Source: Auriscalpium vulgare
Taxonomy: Eukaryota; Basidiomycota; Agaricomycetes; Russulales; Auriscalpiaceae
Assembly (NCBI GenBank): GCA_019915015.1
Contig: JAHBBC010000010.1
Location: 744,001-808,000, forward strand
DNA: 64,000 bases
Direction: 5' to 3'
This document shows positions 1 to 11,344 of this stretch, in pieces. The stretch's first letter is position 1, and the number at the start of each line of letters is the position of its first letter. Position numbers and translations under genes: made by a program. The notes beneath the pieces are model-generated. The model saw nothing but the letters and a program-made list of their open reading frames with translations, had not been told where the DNA came from and ran no database searches.

Positions 1-669
1 TGAGCAAGTGGTCGGATGACTGTGTGTGATGCATGCGACGGAGTTGCTGGTCCGAGCGTGGTGTCGAAGGTATGATTCCGATTGCGCGACAGCTCTGTGA
101 GACTCCAACGGTCGGAACTCTGGCTCCGATCTTGCAAGCGGTCGGAGGAACCAATCGGACGGTCGGAGCACTGCTGCGTGACACTGCGATCTCCGGAATT
201 GCGTATCTGTCGACTTGACGAAAGTGCGAAAATTCCGTAACGATTGCCTCGCAGCGCAGAGCGAGGCGTATCAACGGCTCTTGCGGGATTTCAATGAGCA
301 GCTTTTTTCAGGCCACAGGACCAGTATTTGACATTAGAAGGATGAGAGGCTGTCGCGCTTCGGTGAGGAGACGAAGGATGGTGGTATGCAGCTTAGGTAC
401 GATACGTAGAGGGGACGAGCCTGGGAAGTAAATACAGCGCGGCAGTAGACGGCAGAGAGAGGGAGGCAAACACGCGCAAATATGTAATGTGCCTGATTCA
501 ATTTCGAGCGGGAGAGACCTTGGCGAGCAAGGTAACTTTTGCAGGAAATTGGTGAACTCAGTGTGCAAGTGCCATACATCAAGGGTGCTGCCGGGGTATT
601 ACTGAGAATCATCATCATTAGTGATGTGCTGTTTGCTCCTTGATTGCCCAGTCATAGCTCAGATCACTA
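1..669. other. Non-genic left flank with a recurring GGTCGGA motif
   Basis: I see no supported gene here. The first 220 bases carry the heptamer GGTCGGA at least four times, close to positions 10, 110, 137 and 157. The open frames in this stretch are short, run on both strands and show no family motif. Composition shifts towards AT near 600, just before the NLR-like gene. Confidence 0.5.
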
Positions 670-3600
670 ATGTTAGTACCACAGACACTGCATGTCAACA
701 AGGCTCAATTGAATGACATGACTTACAATTTATTGGAGCTAGCCAAACTTCTGGATGAGGCTACTACTTATGCTAAAGGCCATAGCTGGACAGTTCCTCC
801 AGATCTGCAGCATACTTTGGAACTGTGGACCCAGTATGTTCAACTCCAAACCCTTGTCAACCTTGGTGGTGATCACTATGCTTACTATCCAGTAGGGAAC
901 TAAAGAGCATTGAGAACACACTGGTTCAATACAACAATCAAAAGAAGAAAAGATTGCCTCTCTGTTTATTAGATGGAGGTTTGAAGAAAAGGATCAGCTA
1001 CTGCAATACAAGGCTCAACCACCTTACCAACAGCTATCAGGTATGATTCATGCAAATGCACACTGTTTTATAGCAACTAATGTTCTGCAGGCATCTATGT
1101 TATTCACAGTCAAAGCCAATGCAGACTTTGATTCTCAGGTATGCTTGATAATAATGATATATCTATGGTCAGGAAAGTAATAATATTCCAAAATGTAGCC
1201 TCTCTTGACCAATCACAGGTATAATCTTCTACAAATATATCTATATTGTATAATCTCATGATTTTACAGGGCTAATACTAAAATTCCAGCTTATTCTGCT
1301 ACTTTCTATGGATGTGACAGTCACATGATGGTGATACTGGATTTATTAAATGATGCAAACAAAATGCCTGTTCAAACAGTAATTCTTGGTGTAGGTGGAA
1401 TTGGAAAGACCACTTTGGCTTTGGCAATCCTTCATCATCCTACAGTGGTGCATAAATTCAATGAAAGAATCCACTTCATCTCATGTGAAGGATGTCTTTC
1501 CACATCAATGCTGGTGGATGAGATAGCCAAAGTGTTAGGCATTCAAAATGACTCAGATAGCTTAGTGAAAGAACAAGACATACTTTTATATCTTGAGTCT
1601 GCTCCCAGCTTGCTGTGTCTAGACAATTTCGAAACCTTATGGAATGCTGATTCCCAAATAAAGCACACAGGCACTATGTTTCTACAAAAATTGGGCTCTG
1701 TCTCATGTGTTTCACTGATAGTCACTATGAGAGGTTCAGAATATCCTGAGGGCATTGATTGGTCTAAGCCACTCTTGTCACCTTTACAGCCACTGAGTTT
1801 TGAAACTTCACAGAAAGTATTTGAAAACATATCAAATAAATGGGATGAGTGGGCAGACAGATTAGTCCAAGCTGTTGAGGGGCTTCCTTTAGCTCTTACA
1901 ATTATAGCTCATCTTGCGCAATCACAAGATTGTAGATTTTTGTGGCAGCAGTGGGAAGAGACAAATATTAGAAGTATTAAGTGAGAGAAAGGACATCGTC
2001 TAACAAGCCTTGAGACCTCAATTGAATTATCTATCAAAGGTCATCATCTAAAATCACATCCCACAGCTTTGGTTATCCTGAGTCTATTGGGGATGCTCCC
2101 TGGTGGCTTAGCCCCAAAACGGTTAGATTGTTTTCAGTATCTGTTATCAGATACTCAGAGTACAAAAGAGACTATAAATGCTCTTTTAAAGAGTGGTCTT
2201 GTTTATCAGTCATTTGATACCTTGCATGTCCACCCGTTGATTCGTTATTATAGTCAAGAGCACCTTCCTCTATCAGCAGAACATATGAAGATGCTAACAC
2301 AGCACTATATTGATCTGACTTTGAAAGGTGGAAGGCGTACAACAATATCGGCAGTACAATTGCTGGAGTACAAAAATACAGGATACATTCTCTTGCACTG
2401 CTTATCAACCTGAGCTCCTGATGAGTCTCTTGTAAAGGCTATAGGCAATTATTCTTGGCTTACTACTATAGAGACAGGGCCATTTGTGCCAGAATTATTT
2501 GAATTGTTAGAGCAGAAGAAAGATTTCTTATCTCCACATGATGTTATGGACTACCAAATGGAGTGGGGTCACTGCTTGAAAATCTCTGGCAGCCTTGAAC
2601 AAGCACATTCAATTTATATAAAGGGATTAAAATACGCTGAAAAATAGGAGGATAAAATATATGAGGCACATTTTTGGCAATGCCTAGGTGACTTTCATTG
2701 GGGTCGGTGTGAATATGATCTATCTCGTTCATATTTTACATTAGCCTTGAATGTGTATAAAAAGAATAATATTCTTCTAAATCAAGCACTTATCTTGTCT
2801 CACTTAAGTGTGATCTCAAGAATGCAATTTCTTTTGAATGATGCCAAAGAATGTGCTATACAATCCATTGAGCTATATGATCAGATTGATAAGAACCATC
2901 ATTCTGTTGGTTTTTCCTGGCTAGCTCTGGGCCATGTATATCGATTAGAGGAGAACCTTGGTGAGGCAAGATTATGTTTTCATAAAGGATTGGAGATTTT
3001 TACACAATCAAATTGGCGAAATGGGCAAAGCAATGCATATCAATGACTTGGGGATTCCTATATGATGGAAAACAGATATGAAGTGGCTAAGGATTATTAT
3101 TTTAAATCTCTTTTCTTAAAAAGACAGATAAATAGAATGGACACTGAACACTATATCCTGGATCTGTTAGGAATAGTCCATTTAAACATGGGTGAATATC
3201 AGACAGCACTAGATTTCTTTCAACAGGCTCTAAAGATACATCAATGTCATAATGATCCTATCAGACAGGGTACATCTCTGCGTGGCATAGGAAATGTGTA
3301 TCTTAATCAAGGAATGTACACAGATGCAATCAATTATTTGAACCAGGCCATAGCTTTGCATGAATCCTGCAGTAATATTGAACGATTGGGAGAGGACTTT
3401 GATATATTGGGAAAAGTATATTATGATATGGACCAACCAGATAGTGCTAGGGACTGTTGGGAGAAAGCTTTGACTATGCACACAAAAGTGAATGATTTGG
3501 AGCAACTAGCATACACACATATGGTAAGTGGATGGATTTGTTTTGATGAACGAAAGATAGATGTAGCACGTACATATTACTTCCAGGCATTGGCACTTTG

Positions 3601-3805
3601 TGAGAAACATGGCTACTCTGATATTCATGCTACTGTTCTGAGGTGTCTTGGAAAAACATACATATATACAGAAGGAGGGTTGAGATCAGCTATAGAGTGG
3701 TATCAAAAAGCATTGAAAGTACAGGAAAAAATCCATGACCCTAGACACAATGAATTAGTTATCAAGATGCTATCAATGTTGAAAGGTGAGAGCGAGATTA
3801 AGTAA
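670..3805 (+). pseudogene. NLR-like NB-ARC/TPR gene, copy A, broken by four in-frame stop codons
   Basis: NLR-like STAND ATPases are signal sensors in fungi, often linked to nonself recognition. The N-terminal part is split by probable introns at 834-892, 1041-1090, about 1139-1172 and 1219-1269. The NB-ARC part starts near 1300 with a FYGCDSH-type entry and a clear P-loop, GVGGIGKTTLA, near 1390. It continues through LLCLDN (Walker B-like), an LIVTMRG segment and EGLPLALTIIA (GLPL box). From about 2440 to 3790 there are TPR-like repeats (for example ALGHVYRLEENLGEARLCF). The whole run from 1325 to 3805 keeps one reading frame, yet it contains TGA at 1982, TGA at 2411, TAG at 2645 and TGA at 3044. 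At three of these sites copy B has a sense codon (AGA at the first, CAA at the third, TCC at the fourth). The sequence is far more AT-rich than its neighbours. I read it as a young pseudogene; the start at 670 is the first plausible ATG and may not be the true one. Confidence 0.8.
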
Positions 3806-4176
3806 GGAGGGTAACTAGAAGGCTGTGTGATAGGAATCCTGGCACTTTTACAAGCCACAAAGTATCCAGTACTTACTTAGCACTCCTTATTTTTTTTAAA
3901 AAAAAACTTTACTTACTCTCTATTATATCAATAATTGATACGTGTATGTAGAGAGGAATCTTGAATACTATCATCATCTTTCTCTCTGACACACCTGAGT
4001 GGCCGCCGGCAGGTGTGATGGGAATCCCGTCACTTACGGCTAGTTCTAAGTTGCCTAGCTAGTATTATGTAACATTTTTTGGACTTTCAATGTGTATCCA
4101 ACAAGAGTACACACGCGCCCACAAAACTTCAGGAAGGCGCTAGCGGCTCAACACTTGCTCTCCTCACTCTCGTTCG
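3806..4176. other. Spacer between NLR copies
   Basis: It starts with an AT-rich tail containing a T8/A9 homopolymer pair near 3891-3907. From about 3985 it turns into GC-richer sequence unlike both NLR copies. No gene is supported. The switch marks the point where copy B was truncated at its 5' end and joined to unrelated DNA. Confidence 0.5.
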
Positions 4177-6301
4177 ATGTTCAAGGACTCCTCAAGCTCA
4201 ACGGGAGTTGCCCTCCTGTTGATTACCATGAGAGGTCTGGAATATCCAGAGGGCATTGTTTGGTCAAAGCCGCTCTTGTCTCCTTTACAGCCACTGAGCT
4301 TTGAGACCTCTCAGAAAGTATTTCAACATATATCAGGTAAATGGGATGAGTGGGCGGCCAGATTAGTCCAAGCTGTGGAGGGGCTTCCTCTAGCTCTTAC
4401 AATCATTGCTCATCTAGCTCAATCACAAGATTGTAGATTCCTGTGGCAGCAATGGGAAGAGAAAAATATCAGAACTATTGAGAGAGAGAAAGGACATCAA
4501 CTAAACAAGTCTTGAGGCTTCAATCGAACTATCTATTGAAGGATATCACCTATAATCACACTCTACTGCTTTAGTCATTTTGAGTCTACTAGGGATGCTT
4601 CCTGGTGGCTTAGCCCCAGCAAGGTTGAACTGTTTTCAATATCTGTTTTCAGAGCGCACAAGAAAGCGTCAATGCTCTTTTGAAGAGTGGGCTTGTATAT
4701 CAGTCATTTGATACCTTGCATGTTCACCCTTTGATTTGTTATTACAGTAAAGAGCACCTCCCCCTATCAGCAGAAAATATGCAGTTGCTAGGACAACACT
4801 ATATTGACCTTAGTCTCAAAGCTGGAGGCTGTACTATAATATCTAAAGAGCGATTGCTAGAGTGTAAAAATACTATTGGACTGTTTGAAGACTCAAGTCC
4901 CTGAAAAAAACTCTTGTAGAGGCTGTTATAAATTACTCTTGGCTTACTACTGTAGAAACAGGGTCATTTGTGCCAGAGTTATTTGAGTTACTAGAAGAAA
5001 AGAAAGACTTTTTATCTCCTCAATGTATTATGGACTACCAACTGGAGTGGGGTGATTGTTTGAGTGATTGTGGAAACTTTTCACAGGCACTTTCAATTTA
5101 CTTGAACACCTTGAAATATGCTGAAAAACAAGAAGATGAAATATACCAAGCAAAATTTCTGCGATCCCTAGGCCACTTACATGGTGGTCGCTGTGAATAT
5201 GATCTAGCTCGGTCATATTTCACACCAGCCATAGGTATTTATGAGAGGTATGATATTCTCAAAGATCAAGCACATATATTGTCTCACTTAAGTGTGATCT
5301 CAAGAATGCAATCTTTTTCCCAAATGCAAAAGAATGTGCTATGTGATCACTGGAGCTATATGATCAGATTGAAAACAAAGATGACCTTGTTGCTTATCCG
5401 TGGATGGCTCTAGGTCATGTATATAGATTAGAGCATAACTTTGATGAAGCAAGAGTATGCTTTCATAAAGCATTGGATGTTTTTATAAATTCACAAAGCC
5501 GAATTGGGCAAAGCCTTGCATATCAATCCCTTGGAATTTGCTATATGGCAGAAAGAAGCTTTGAAATAGCTAAAGATTATCTTTCAAAATCACTACTCTT
5601 GAATAGACAGGTCAATGGGTTGGGGTATGAAAACTATGTCTTAGATTTGTTAGGAGAAGTTCATTTAGATATGAAAGAATTTGAAACAGCACTGGACTTC
5701 TACCAACAGGCTACAAAGATACATCAATTTAATAATGATCTGACTAGACATGGTACATCTCTTCGTGGTATTCGACTAGTGTATCTCAATCAAGGACTGT
5801 ACACAGATGCAATCAATTATTTGAATCAGGTCATTGCCCTGCATGAGTCATGCAGTGATATTCGGCGATTAGGAGAGGACTTAGGATCATTGGGGAGAAC
5901 ATATTATATTATGCATCAACCAGATAGTGCCAGAGACTGTTGGCAGAAAGCTATGACCATTGACTATGCATACAAAAGTAAACAATACACAGTCACTGGT
6001 ATACACAACTATGGCATTTGGAAGGATTTATTCTGATGAAAGGAAAACAGAAAGAGCACGTACATATTACTTCAAGGCATTGTCACTTTGTGAAAAACAT
6101 GGCTTCCCCAATTTACATGCCAAAATCCTGAGATCTCTTGGAAAAACATGTGTATATGATGGAGAGCTTGATGTGGCAACACAATGGTACAAAAGAGCCT
6201 TGAAAGTTCAAGAAAAGACTAATGACCCTATATTGAATGACTTTGTTAACAACATGTTGTCAATATTGACAGGAGAATGTTTGGCTGAAAAGGGGATGTA
6301 A
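4177..6301 (+). pseudogene. NLR-like gene, copy B: 5'-truncated and frameshifted
   Basis: Homology to copy A begins near 4215, in the LITMRG segment, so the P-loop and Walker B region are missing. The GLPL box (EGLPLALTIIA) is present near 4380. The pieces lie in different frames: 4177-4515 in one, 4680-4904 in another, then 4970-5413, 5404-6036 and 5960-6301. The first shift is an extra A near 4505 compared with copy A. The TPR part (for example YLNQGLYTDAINYLNQ) is otherwise well kept. It cannot encode a working NTPase. It remains useful because it shows which codons were replaced by stops in copy A. Confidence 0.85.
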
Positions 6302-6671
6302 GGATGTTGCAGCATCTAGCATGGTAGGAGTACTTCAGTCCATGGGGTGATCTCATCTTCAATCATCCAGATAGTGACTTCTGACAAATTCTTTGCCACT
6401 CTGTTTCCAGTTTTCAGTTTTTCTTCTTCTTTGTTAAGATTGATTTTAGAGCCCTTGTACACTACAGTATATACCTAAGTTCTAGACTAATGATTAGAAT
6501 ATTTGTATGCCTAGGAGTCATCTTATCTATAGACTATCACACTTAGTAATCTAATCTAGTAACTTTTGGGAGTCGCCAAGTGGCTTCTCCCTCACACTAC
6601 AAAGCAACAACATCGTGAACGGTCGTGAGCATTCGCTGATCAGTGTGACCGGTCAATCATTATTTATTCAA

Positions 6672-6727
6672 CAGCTTTGAAATATGCTGAAAAACAAAAA
6701 GATGAAATATACCAGGCAAATTTTTTT
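6672..6727 (+). pseudogene. NLR-like gene, copy C: fragment of one TPR segment
   Basis: About 56 bases match the LKYAEKQ-DEIYQA segment of copies A and B (near 2628-2690 and 5112-5160). The flanks are unrelated; GC-rich sequence begins immediately after. This is a third, much shorter remnant of the same family. Confidence 0.75.
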
Positions 6728-7598
6728 CACATACCGTATCACCTCAGGTTGAGTGCGCTTGCTACGTCCGGGCACAGGCTGAACAGCGTCCACAGGCGCA
6801 GGGACCGAGGTCTGCTCGCCACCACCCACCACGTATTCAGGCCCATCAGGCGCGCACTGGACAGGGTTGTAGGCGGAGACCTGGGAGGTAAATTGTAAGT
6901 CGACTGTACACACGACGCCTACAGCAGGGTTTACCGCATACGGTCGTGTCGGATGTCCGCGTCCGGCCGCTGTCGGTTCGCAGCCTCCGCTCCGCTTCTC
7001 CTCTCAAGACTCCACCGTCGCAGCCCGCCACCTCCCGCCACTAGCTGCAGCTGCAGCTAGTTGGCGCCTCTATCGTGTGCTTACCGATCCATGGCCTGCG
7101 CGCCCGGCATGTTGCCGCCCTTCTTATATGTACGCGGTTGGGTATCCATGCGAGTGGCGACCCTGATCCACGATGAAGGCATCCTATATCCTATAGTGCG
7201 TGTCTTGTCGACGCTTTGAACGCCCGATGAACCTCTCCGTGTCAGACATCGCCTTCGGGGCGGCACGCGAGCTAGGTGTCGTCAAGCGTGGACCGTGGGG
7301 ATGTGGTTCAGAATGGTTGTGACTTTCTGTCTCGACTTGCACGGACATGACTATTGCGAACACGCGGGCGGCCATTGCATTTTGATGGGTCGTAAAATGA
7401 GATTAAGACCTAGCAAGTTCTCGGATAAGAAGGGTTGTCAAAGTAAAATGCCTGAAAAATGCCAGCAATTGATTAAGCTTCATGGGGGAAGGGTGCTATG
7501 AACGCGATATGTTCTGATACTGTAACGATGCCGAGTCGTACTGGGTTTGGAATAATCGGTGTCGTTCCTTTAGCATGTACCTGCCGCCAGCGTCAGCT
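6728..7598. other. GC-rich spacer without a supported gene
   Basis: Open frames on both strands are short and show no recognisable domain. The stretch holds the perfect palindrome at 7040-7061. It ends at the 3' end of the EAF3-like gene. Confidence 0.4.
7040..7061. repeat. 22-bp perfect palindrome
   Basis: The sequence reads the same on both strands over 22 bases, centred on two overlapping CAGCTG boxes and flanked by CTAG. It is a PstI/PvuII-rich perfect inverted repeat without a spacer. Its function is unknown. It could be a dimeric protein site or chance in a repetitive stretch. Confidence 0.6.
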
Positions 7599-8698
7599 TC
7601 AGAGCAAGATCGAAAAAAAAGCAGTGACATACGCCATCAGTTCTGTCACGTAGTCGCGCACCAGCCCGACGCTTTCCGGGTCCATCGAAGACCCGGCCAC
7701 CATCGCGGGCAAGCTCACTGACATCGAGTCGTCGCGTGAGTCACATCACATGAAGAGGGCGCTCCGACACGCACCCAACATCCGCAGCAGGTGTTCCGCG
7801 CCGTACACCTCGCTCATCTCGAGCTCCTCGCCGATCTTCACGGTGGGCCCGGTGACATAGCGTCTTCGGATCTCCGCGTACTGCGGGCGCTCGAAGCGGT
7901 AGAGCAGGTTCGAGCCGAGGGCGCGGTCGAAGTAGACTTGCAGGCCAGAGACGACGGTGGGAAGAACGGTTTTGGGGTCGCGCAGGCTGATAAAGGGCAA
8001 TACGCTCAGCGGGGTAAAACGAGAGCGATGAACGGCACTTGCTGGACAGGTGGGGCAGCGAGCACCTCTTCCTTGAACTCTTGCAGAATCTCGACGACAT
8101 TGGGCTCGCGGGGCAGCGTAACGAGCTGGCATGCCGTCCCGTCAGCACCCCTCATTCGAGCAGTGGGCACTGACGTACCATGTTGTTCTTCGTCACAGCC
8201 TCCCAATCGTCCACGAGGAGCACCTTCAGCGCCTCGGGAACCTGCAGGCGCATGTCGGGGCGGCGCGTGCCGTCGTCCTCGTCGCGCGCGCGCTTTGTGC
8301 CGCGCCCTCCCTCCTTCCGCCGCCCTGCCGCCCCCGTGCCCTTCGCGGACGTGGACGTCTTGGATGCCGACGCGGACGCGGACGTCGACGCGGCCTGCGT
8401 CTGGTGAAGCGACTTCTGCAGCGCGATGTTCGCCTCGTTGAACTTGAGCAGACGCGGTGGCGGGACCCACTCGTCCCATCTGCAGATACACGTAGGCGTT
8501 AGTGAGACGAGGGCGAGGGAGCGAGGGGTGGACGCACGTCTGCTTCCAGCCTTTGTAATGCACAAAGTAGTGAGGCCCGAGGCTGCCCAGCTTTGTATTC
8601 GTCTCATCCCATGTCTCCAATTTGAGCACTTTGGCCTCGTAGATGAGTGGCCCGTGGTAGCACAGCACGCGCTCGTTGGGGCTGTATGTGAACGACAT
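7599..8698 (-). CDS. EAF3: Chromo-barrel/MRG domain protein, EAF3 (MRG15) family
   Basis: EAF3/MRG15 proteins bind methylated H3K36 through the chromo barrel and belong to the NuA4 acetyltransferase and Rpd3S deacetylase complexes. The ATG at 8698 starts [18 protein letters not shown], followed by [16 protein letters not shown] across an intron (8480-8537) and [19 protein letters not shown] basic linker rich in Lys/Arg follows. The MRG domain then includes [43 protein letters not shown] and EHLLRML. The last exon gives [15 protein letters not shown] and ends [11 protein letters not shown] before TGA at 7599. Four introns fit GT-AG (the others near 8131-8181, 7995-8045 and 7700-7770). The length is normal for the family. 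Recognition is firm; the exact splice sites of the two middle introns are less so. Confidence 0.9.
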
Positions 8699-9126
8699 GG
8701 CCACTCAAGGATCCCTAGAGAAGGTTGATCAAGCTAGTGAAGGCCGCAAGTGAGGCGCGAGGTAACTGAACGAGCCGAGCGCAGGCGGTGATGGACGCGT
8801 GAAGCAAGAAAGACGCTCAGCCTCAGCGCGCGCGGCAATACTCTTCGCGTTCAAAGGTTGCATCTGTCTACTTTGCCTCGGGGAGAATATGTACATAGTT
8901 TATGGATTAGACTGCAGAGCACTTTAGACGTCTTACTAGACTGCTGTAGCGACAGGCCGAAATCGCCGTTCCGCGCTCCTAAACATCAGGGACGGAGACC
9001 TGAATTTCGCCTTTTATTATTTAAGTATCGAGCTTGCCAACTCATACAAGTGGGTAATATAGGCAATCCATCACGCCCATGCGCATGAAAACAGAAAGCA
9101 ACCTAACCATCGCAACCACCTGCCCC

Positions 9127-11115
9127 TCATCCAGACCACTGCCCCGCGGTCCCAGCGTGCGTAAACCCGCCCGGCTGCTGCTGCTGCGTCATCCAACTCG
9201 TGAAAGGATTGCCCGCCCCTGCCCCCTGCTGCATCCCGAATTGCCCCTGGGGAGACGGCTGGAACGACGACACCTGCTGCTGGAACGGCGAGGACTGCGG
9301 CTGGAACGAGGGCGTCTGCTGTTGAAATGAGGGCGTCTGCTGTTGATATGGCGAGGACTGCGGCTGGAATGGCGAGGACTGCGGCTGGAATGGCGAGGAC
9401 TGCGGCTGGAATGGCGAGGACTGCGGCTGGAACGGCGAGGACTGCGGCTGGAACGCCTGCTGCTGAAATTGTGGCTGTTGTTGCTGCTGTTGCTGCTGCT
9501 GCATGAACGGTGTGCGCGGCTGCTGTGGAGGTTGGAATTGCCCCTGCGCCGCGAACGGCGCGGGCGACGGCGTCGACTGCATCGGTATCTGAGGTTGCGG
9601 CGTAAGCATGCCCTGTGTCTGGCCTTGCGCGGAGGCGTTGAAAAACGGGTTGCCCGGGGACGTGGAAGAGGGCTGCTGGACCTGGGGCTGCTGGTTGAAC
9701 GGTTGCGCGGCGAAAGATGGTGTTTGTGAGGGGAAGGGCGTCGCGGCAGACAGAAATTGCTGGGGCTGTTGTTGCTGCTGCTGAGCAACCATCTGCGCGA
9801 AAGGGTTCGCGACGCCTCCGGGGCCTGCACCAAACGTTGTCGGCGACTGCATCTGCGGTTGGAACTGCGATGAAGTGAGACCGCTCGCCCCAACGCCGCC
9901 CCCAAAACCGAAATTCGGCGAAGAGCCCACGCCGCCGAACTGCCCCTGGGGCAATGTGTTACTCCGGAATGGTTGCGCCATCGTCGGGGATTGGTACTGT
10001 AAGGGCAGCGAAGAGTTCGACGGCAGCTGGCTGGGGCTCTGCAGCCCAACCAGGTCGTCCCATACGCCGCCAGCTGGCTTCGGGGGCTGTACGGGCTGCG
10101 GATGCTGGGGTTGTGCGGCGGAGGTGAACGAGCGGGAGGGTACCGCGCGCGCAGCGAGGGTGGCACTTGATGACGGTGACGGAAGCGGGGGGACAGGCCC
10201 TTTCAACGGGACTGTTTGAGAACGGGTGGGCGGTGGGACGGAGCCAGATGACGATCCCGACGTGTTGGAGCGCACGGAAGCTGCGGAACGCGACGGTCCT
10301 AAATGCTGTGCGACGATGGCGGAGCGGGAGATGAAGCGTTTGTACTCGTACTTGTCTGAAGCAGTTGTCAGTATTCCTAATCGCAAATGAAGAGGAAGGT
10401 CACACACCACGGATGAATTTCTCCAGCTCGCTGTCCCGCTCCGAGTCCACCATGTTCGTAGGTGGAGGGTGTCGGATTTCGTTGGGGTTATAGTGCGCGT
10501 TGGACTTGATATTCCCATTCTGACGCATATTCTGCAGGAGGGGGACGAGTTCGATCAGCCTGTCAGCTACAGACAATGCGCTGAGAAACTCACCTCGACC
10601 TGCTCTTTCGACCATGTGTCCAGTGTCAGACTCTTTCTGACAACGGATAGAAATATCAATACCTAGCTGGCAGTGGATGACAGATATCACTCACACTTTC
10701 GTGATGTGAGTGCCGATCTTCCTATGGATGCTTGCACAATTCACACTGTATGCTCCTCGTGAGATGCTGGTGGTTCGTAAGCAGGCAAGTGGACGCACCA
10801 TATGAATATGCCGAGGTTGTGCGATGCCCAGCGAGGATTTCTTGTTTTGCAGTCGGCGCAGGCATCTGGTGAACATGGTCAGAGGTCAGAGAGGTGTTCT
10901 TGCGCGCAATTGTATTGAGTCGAAGCGCTGGCGGCGGCGGCGCCAAGCCACTGACGTCTTGAAAGCCAGATGCCAATGCCACGACACGCCTGGTCACGCT
11001 GTCGAGCGACCCACAGGTGGTTTACAACGACGTGAAACTCACCATTTCCAGGCTTGGTGGCCAACTCGAGCACGGCCTTTTGGTTTCTCTCCGTAGCGAA
11101 CTTATTCACAGACAT
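9127..11115 (-). CDS. ArfGAP zinc-finger protein with long Q/P-rich tail
   Basis: ArfGAPs stimulate GTP hydrolysis by Arf GTPases in vesicle traffic. The first exon begins MSVNKFATERNQKAVLELA at 11115. After an intron of about 170 nt the zinc finger runs CADCKTRNPRWASHNLGIF, then an intron, then CVNCASIHRKIGTHITKV. The four Cys and the arginine of NPRWAS expected for catalysis are present. Further exons give LTLDTW, NMRQNGNIKSNAHYNP and SERDSELEKFIR. The C-terminal 450 or so residues are low complexity (Ser, Pro, Gln, Phe) with polyglutamine runs and a 7-residue QSSPFQP repeat. This layout resembles yeast Gts1 and SMAP-type ArfGAPs, but I would not assign a symbol. The stop is at 9127 after AGTAGQWSG. 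Confidence 0.85.
9345..9455 (-). repeat. 21-bp coding tandem repeat (QSSPFQP)
   Basis: About five near-identical 21-bp units lie inside the ArfGAP tail, each encoding QSSPFQP or a close variant. Only single-base differences separate the units, so the array is young or actively homogenised. Units are multiples of three, so number changes keep the frame. Confidence 0.85.
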
Positions 11116-11344
11116 GGTAAAGGGTCGTCGAACAGAGTGAGGAGAGGATGGAGCGGTTATTGAGGTTACTGAAGGTATCCGGAGGTGAGAAAGATGTGGT
11201 CTGAGACTAAGAGCTTCGAATTCGAGGCTGCCATGCAACGGCTGGCACGGCTGCAGAGACCTCATCCGGTAATCTAATCTTATCTCCCACACAAGCTTGT
11301 CGTCTTCAGACTTCAGGCCTGAACCGTCCGCTCCGCATGCAACC

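Noticed and set aside
670..6301. Repeat-induced point mutation as cause of the NLR stop codons
   Set aside because: At the sites where copies A and B can be compared the changes are mixed (AGA to TGA, CAA to TAG, TCC to TGA), not a clean C-to-T pattern.
6668..6913. Minus-strand frame of 81 residues
   Set aside because: Part of it is the antisense of NLR copy C and the rest has no motif or neighbour exon.
9189..10166. Ser/Arg-rich 325-residue frame
   Set aside because: It is a shadow of the ArfGAP Q/P-rich tail on the same strand in another frame.
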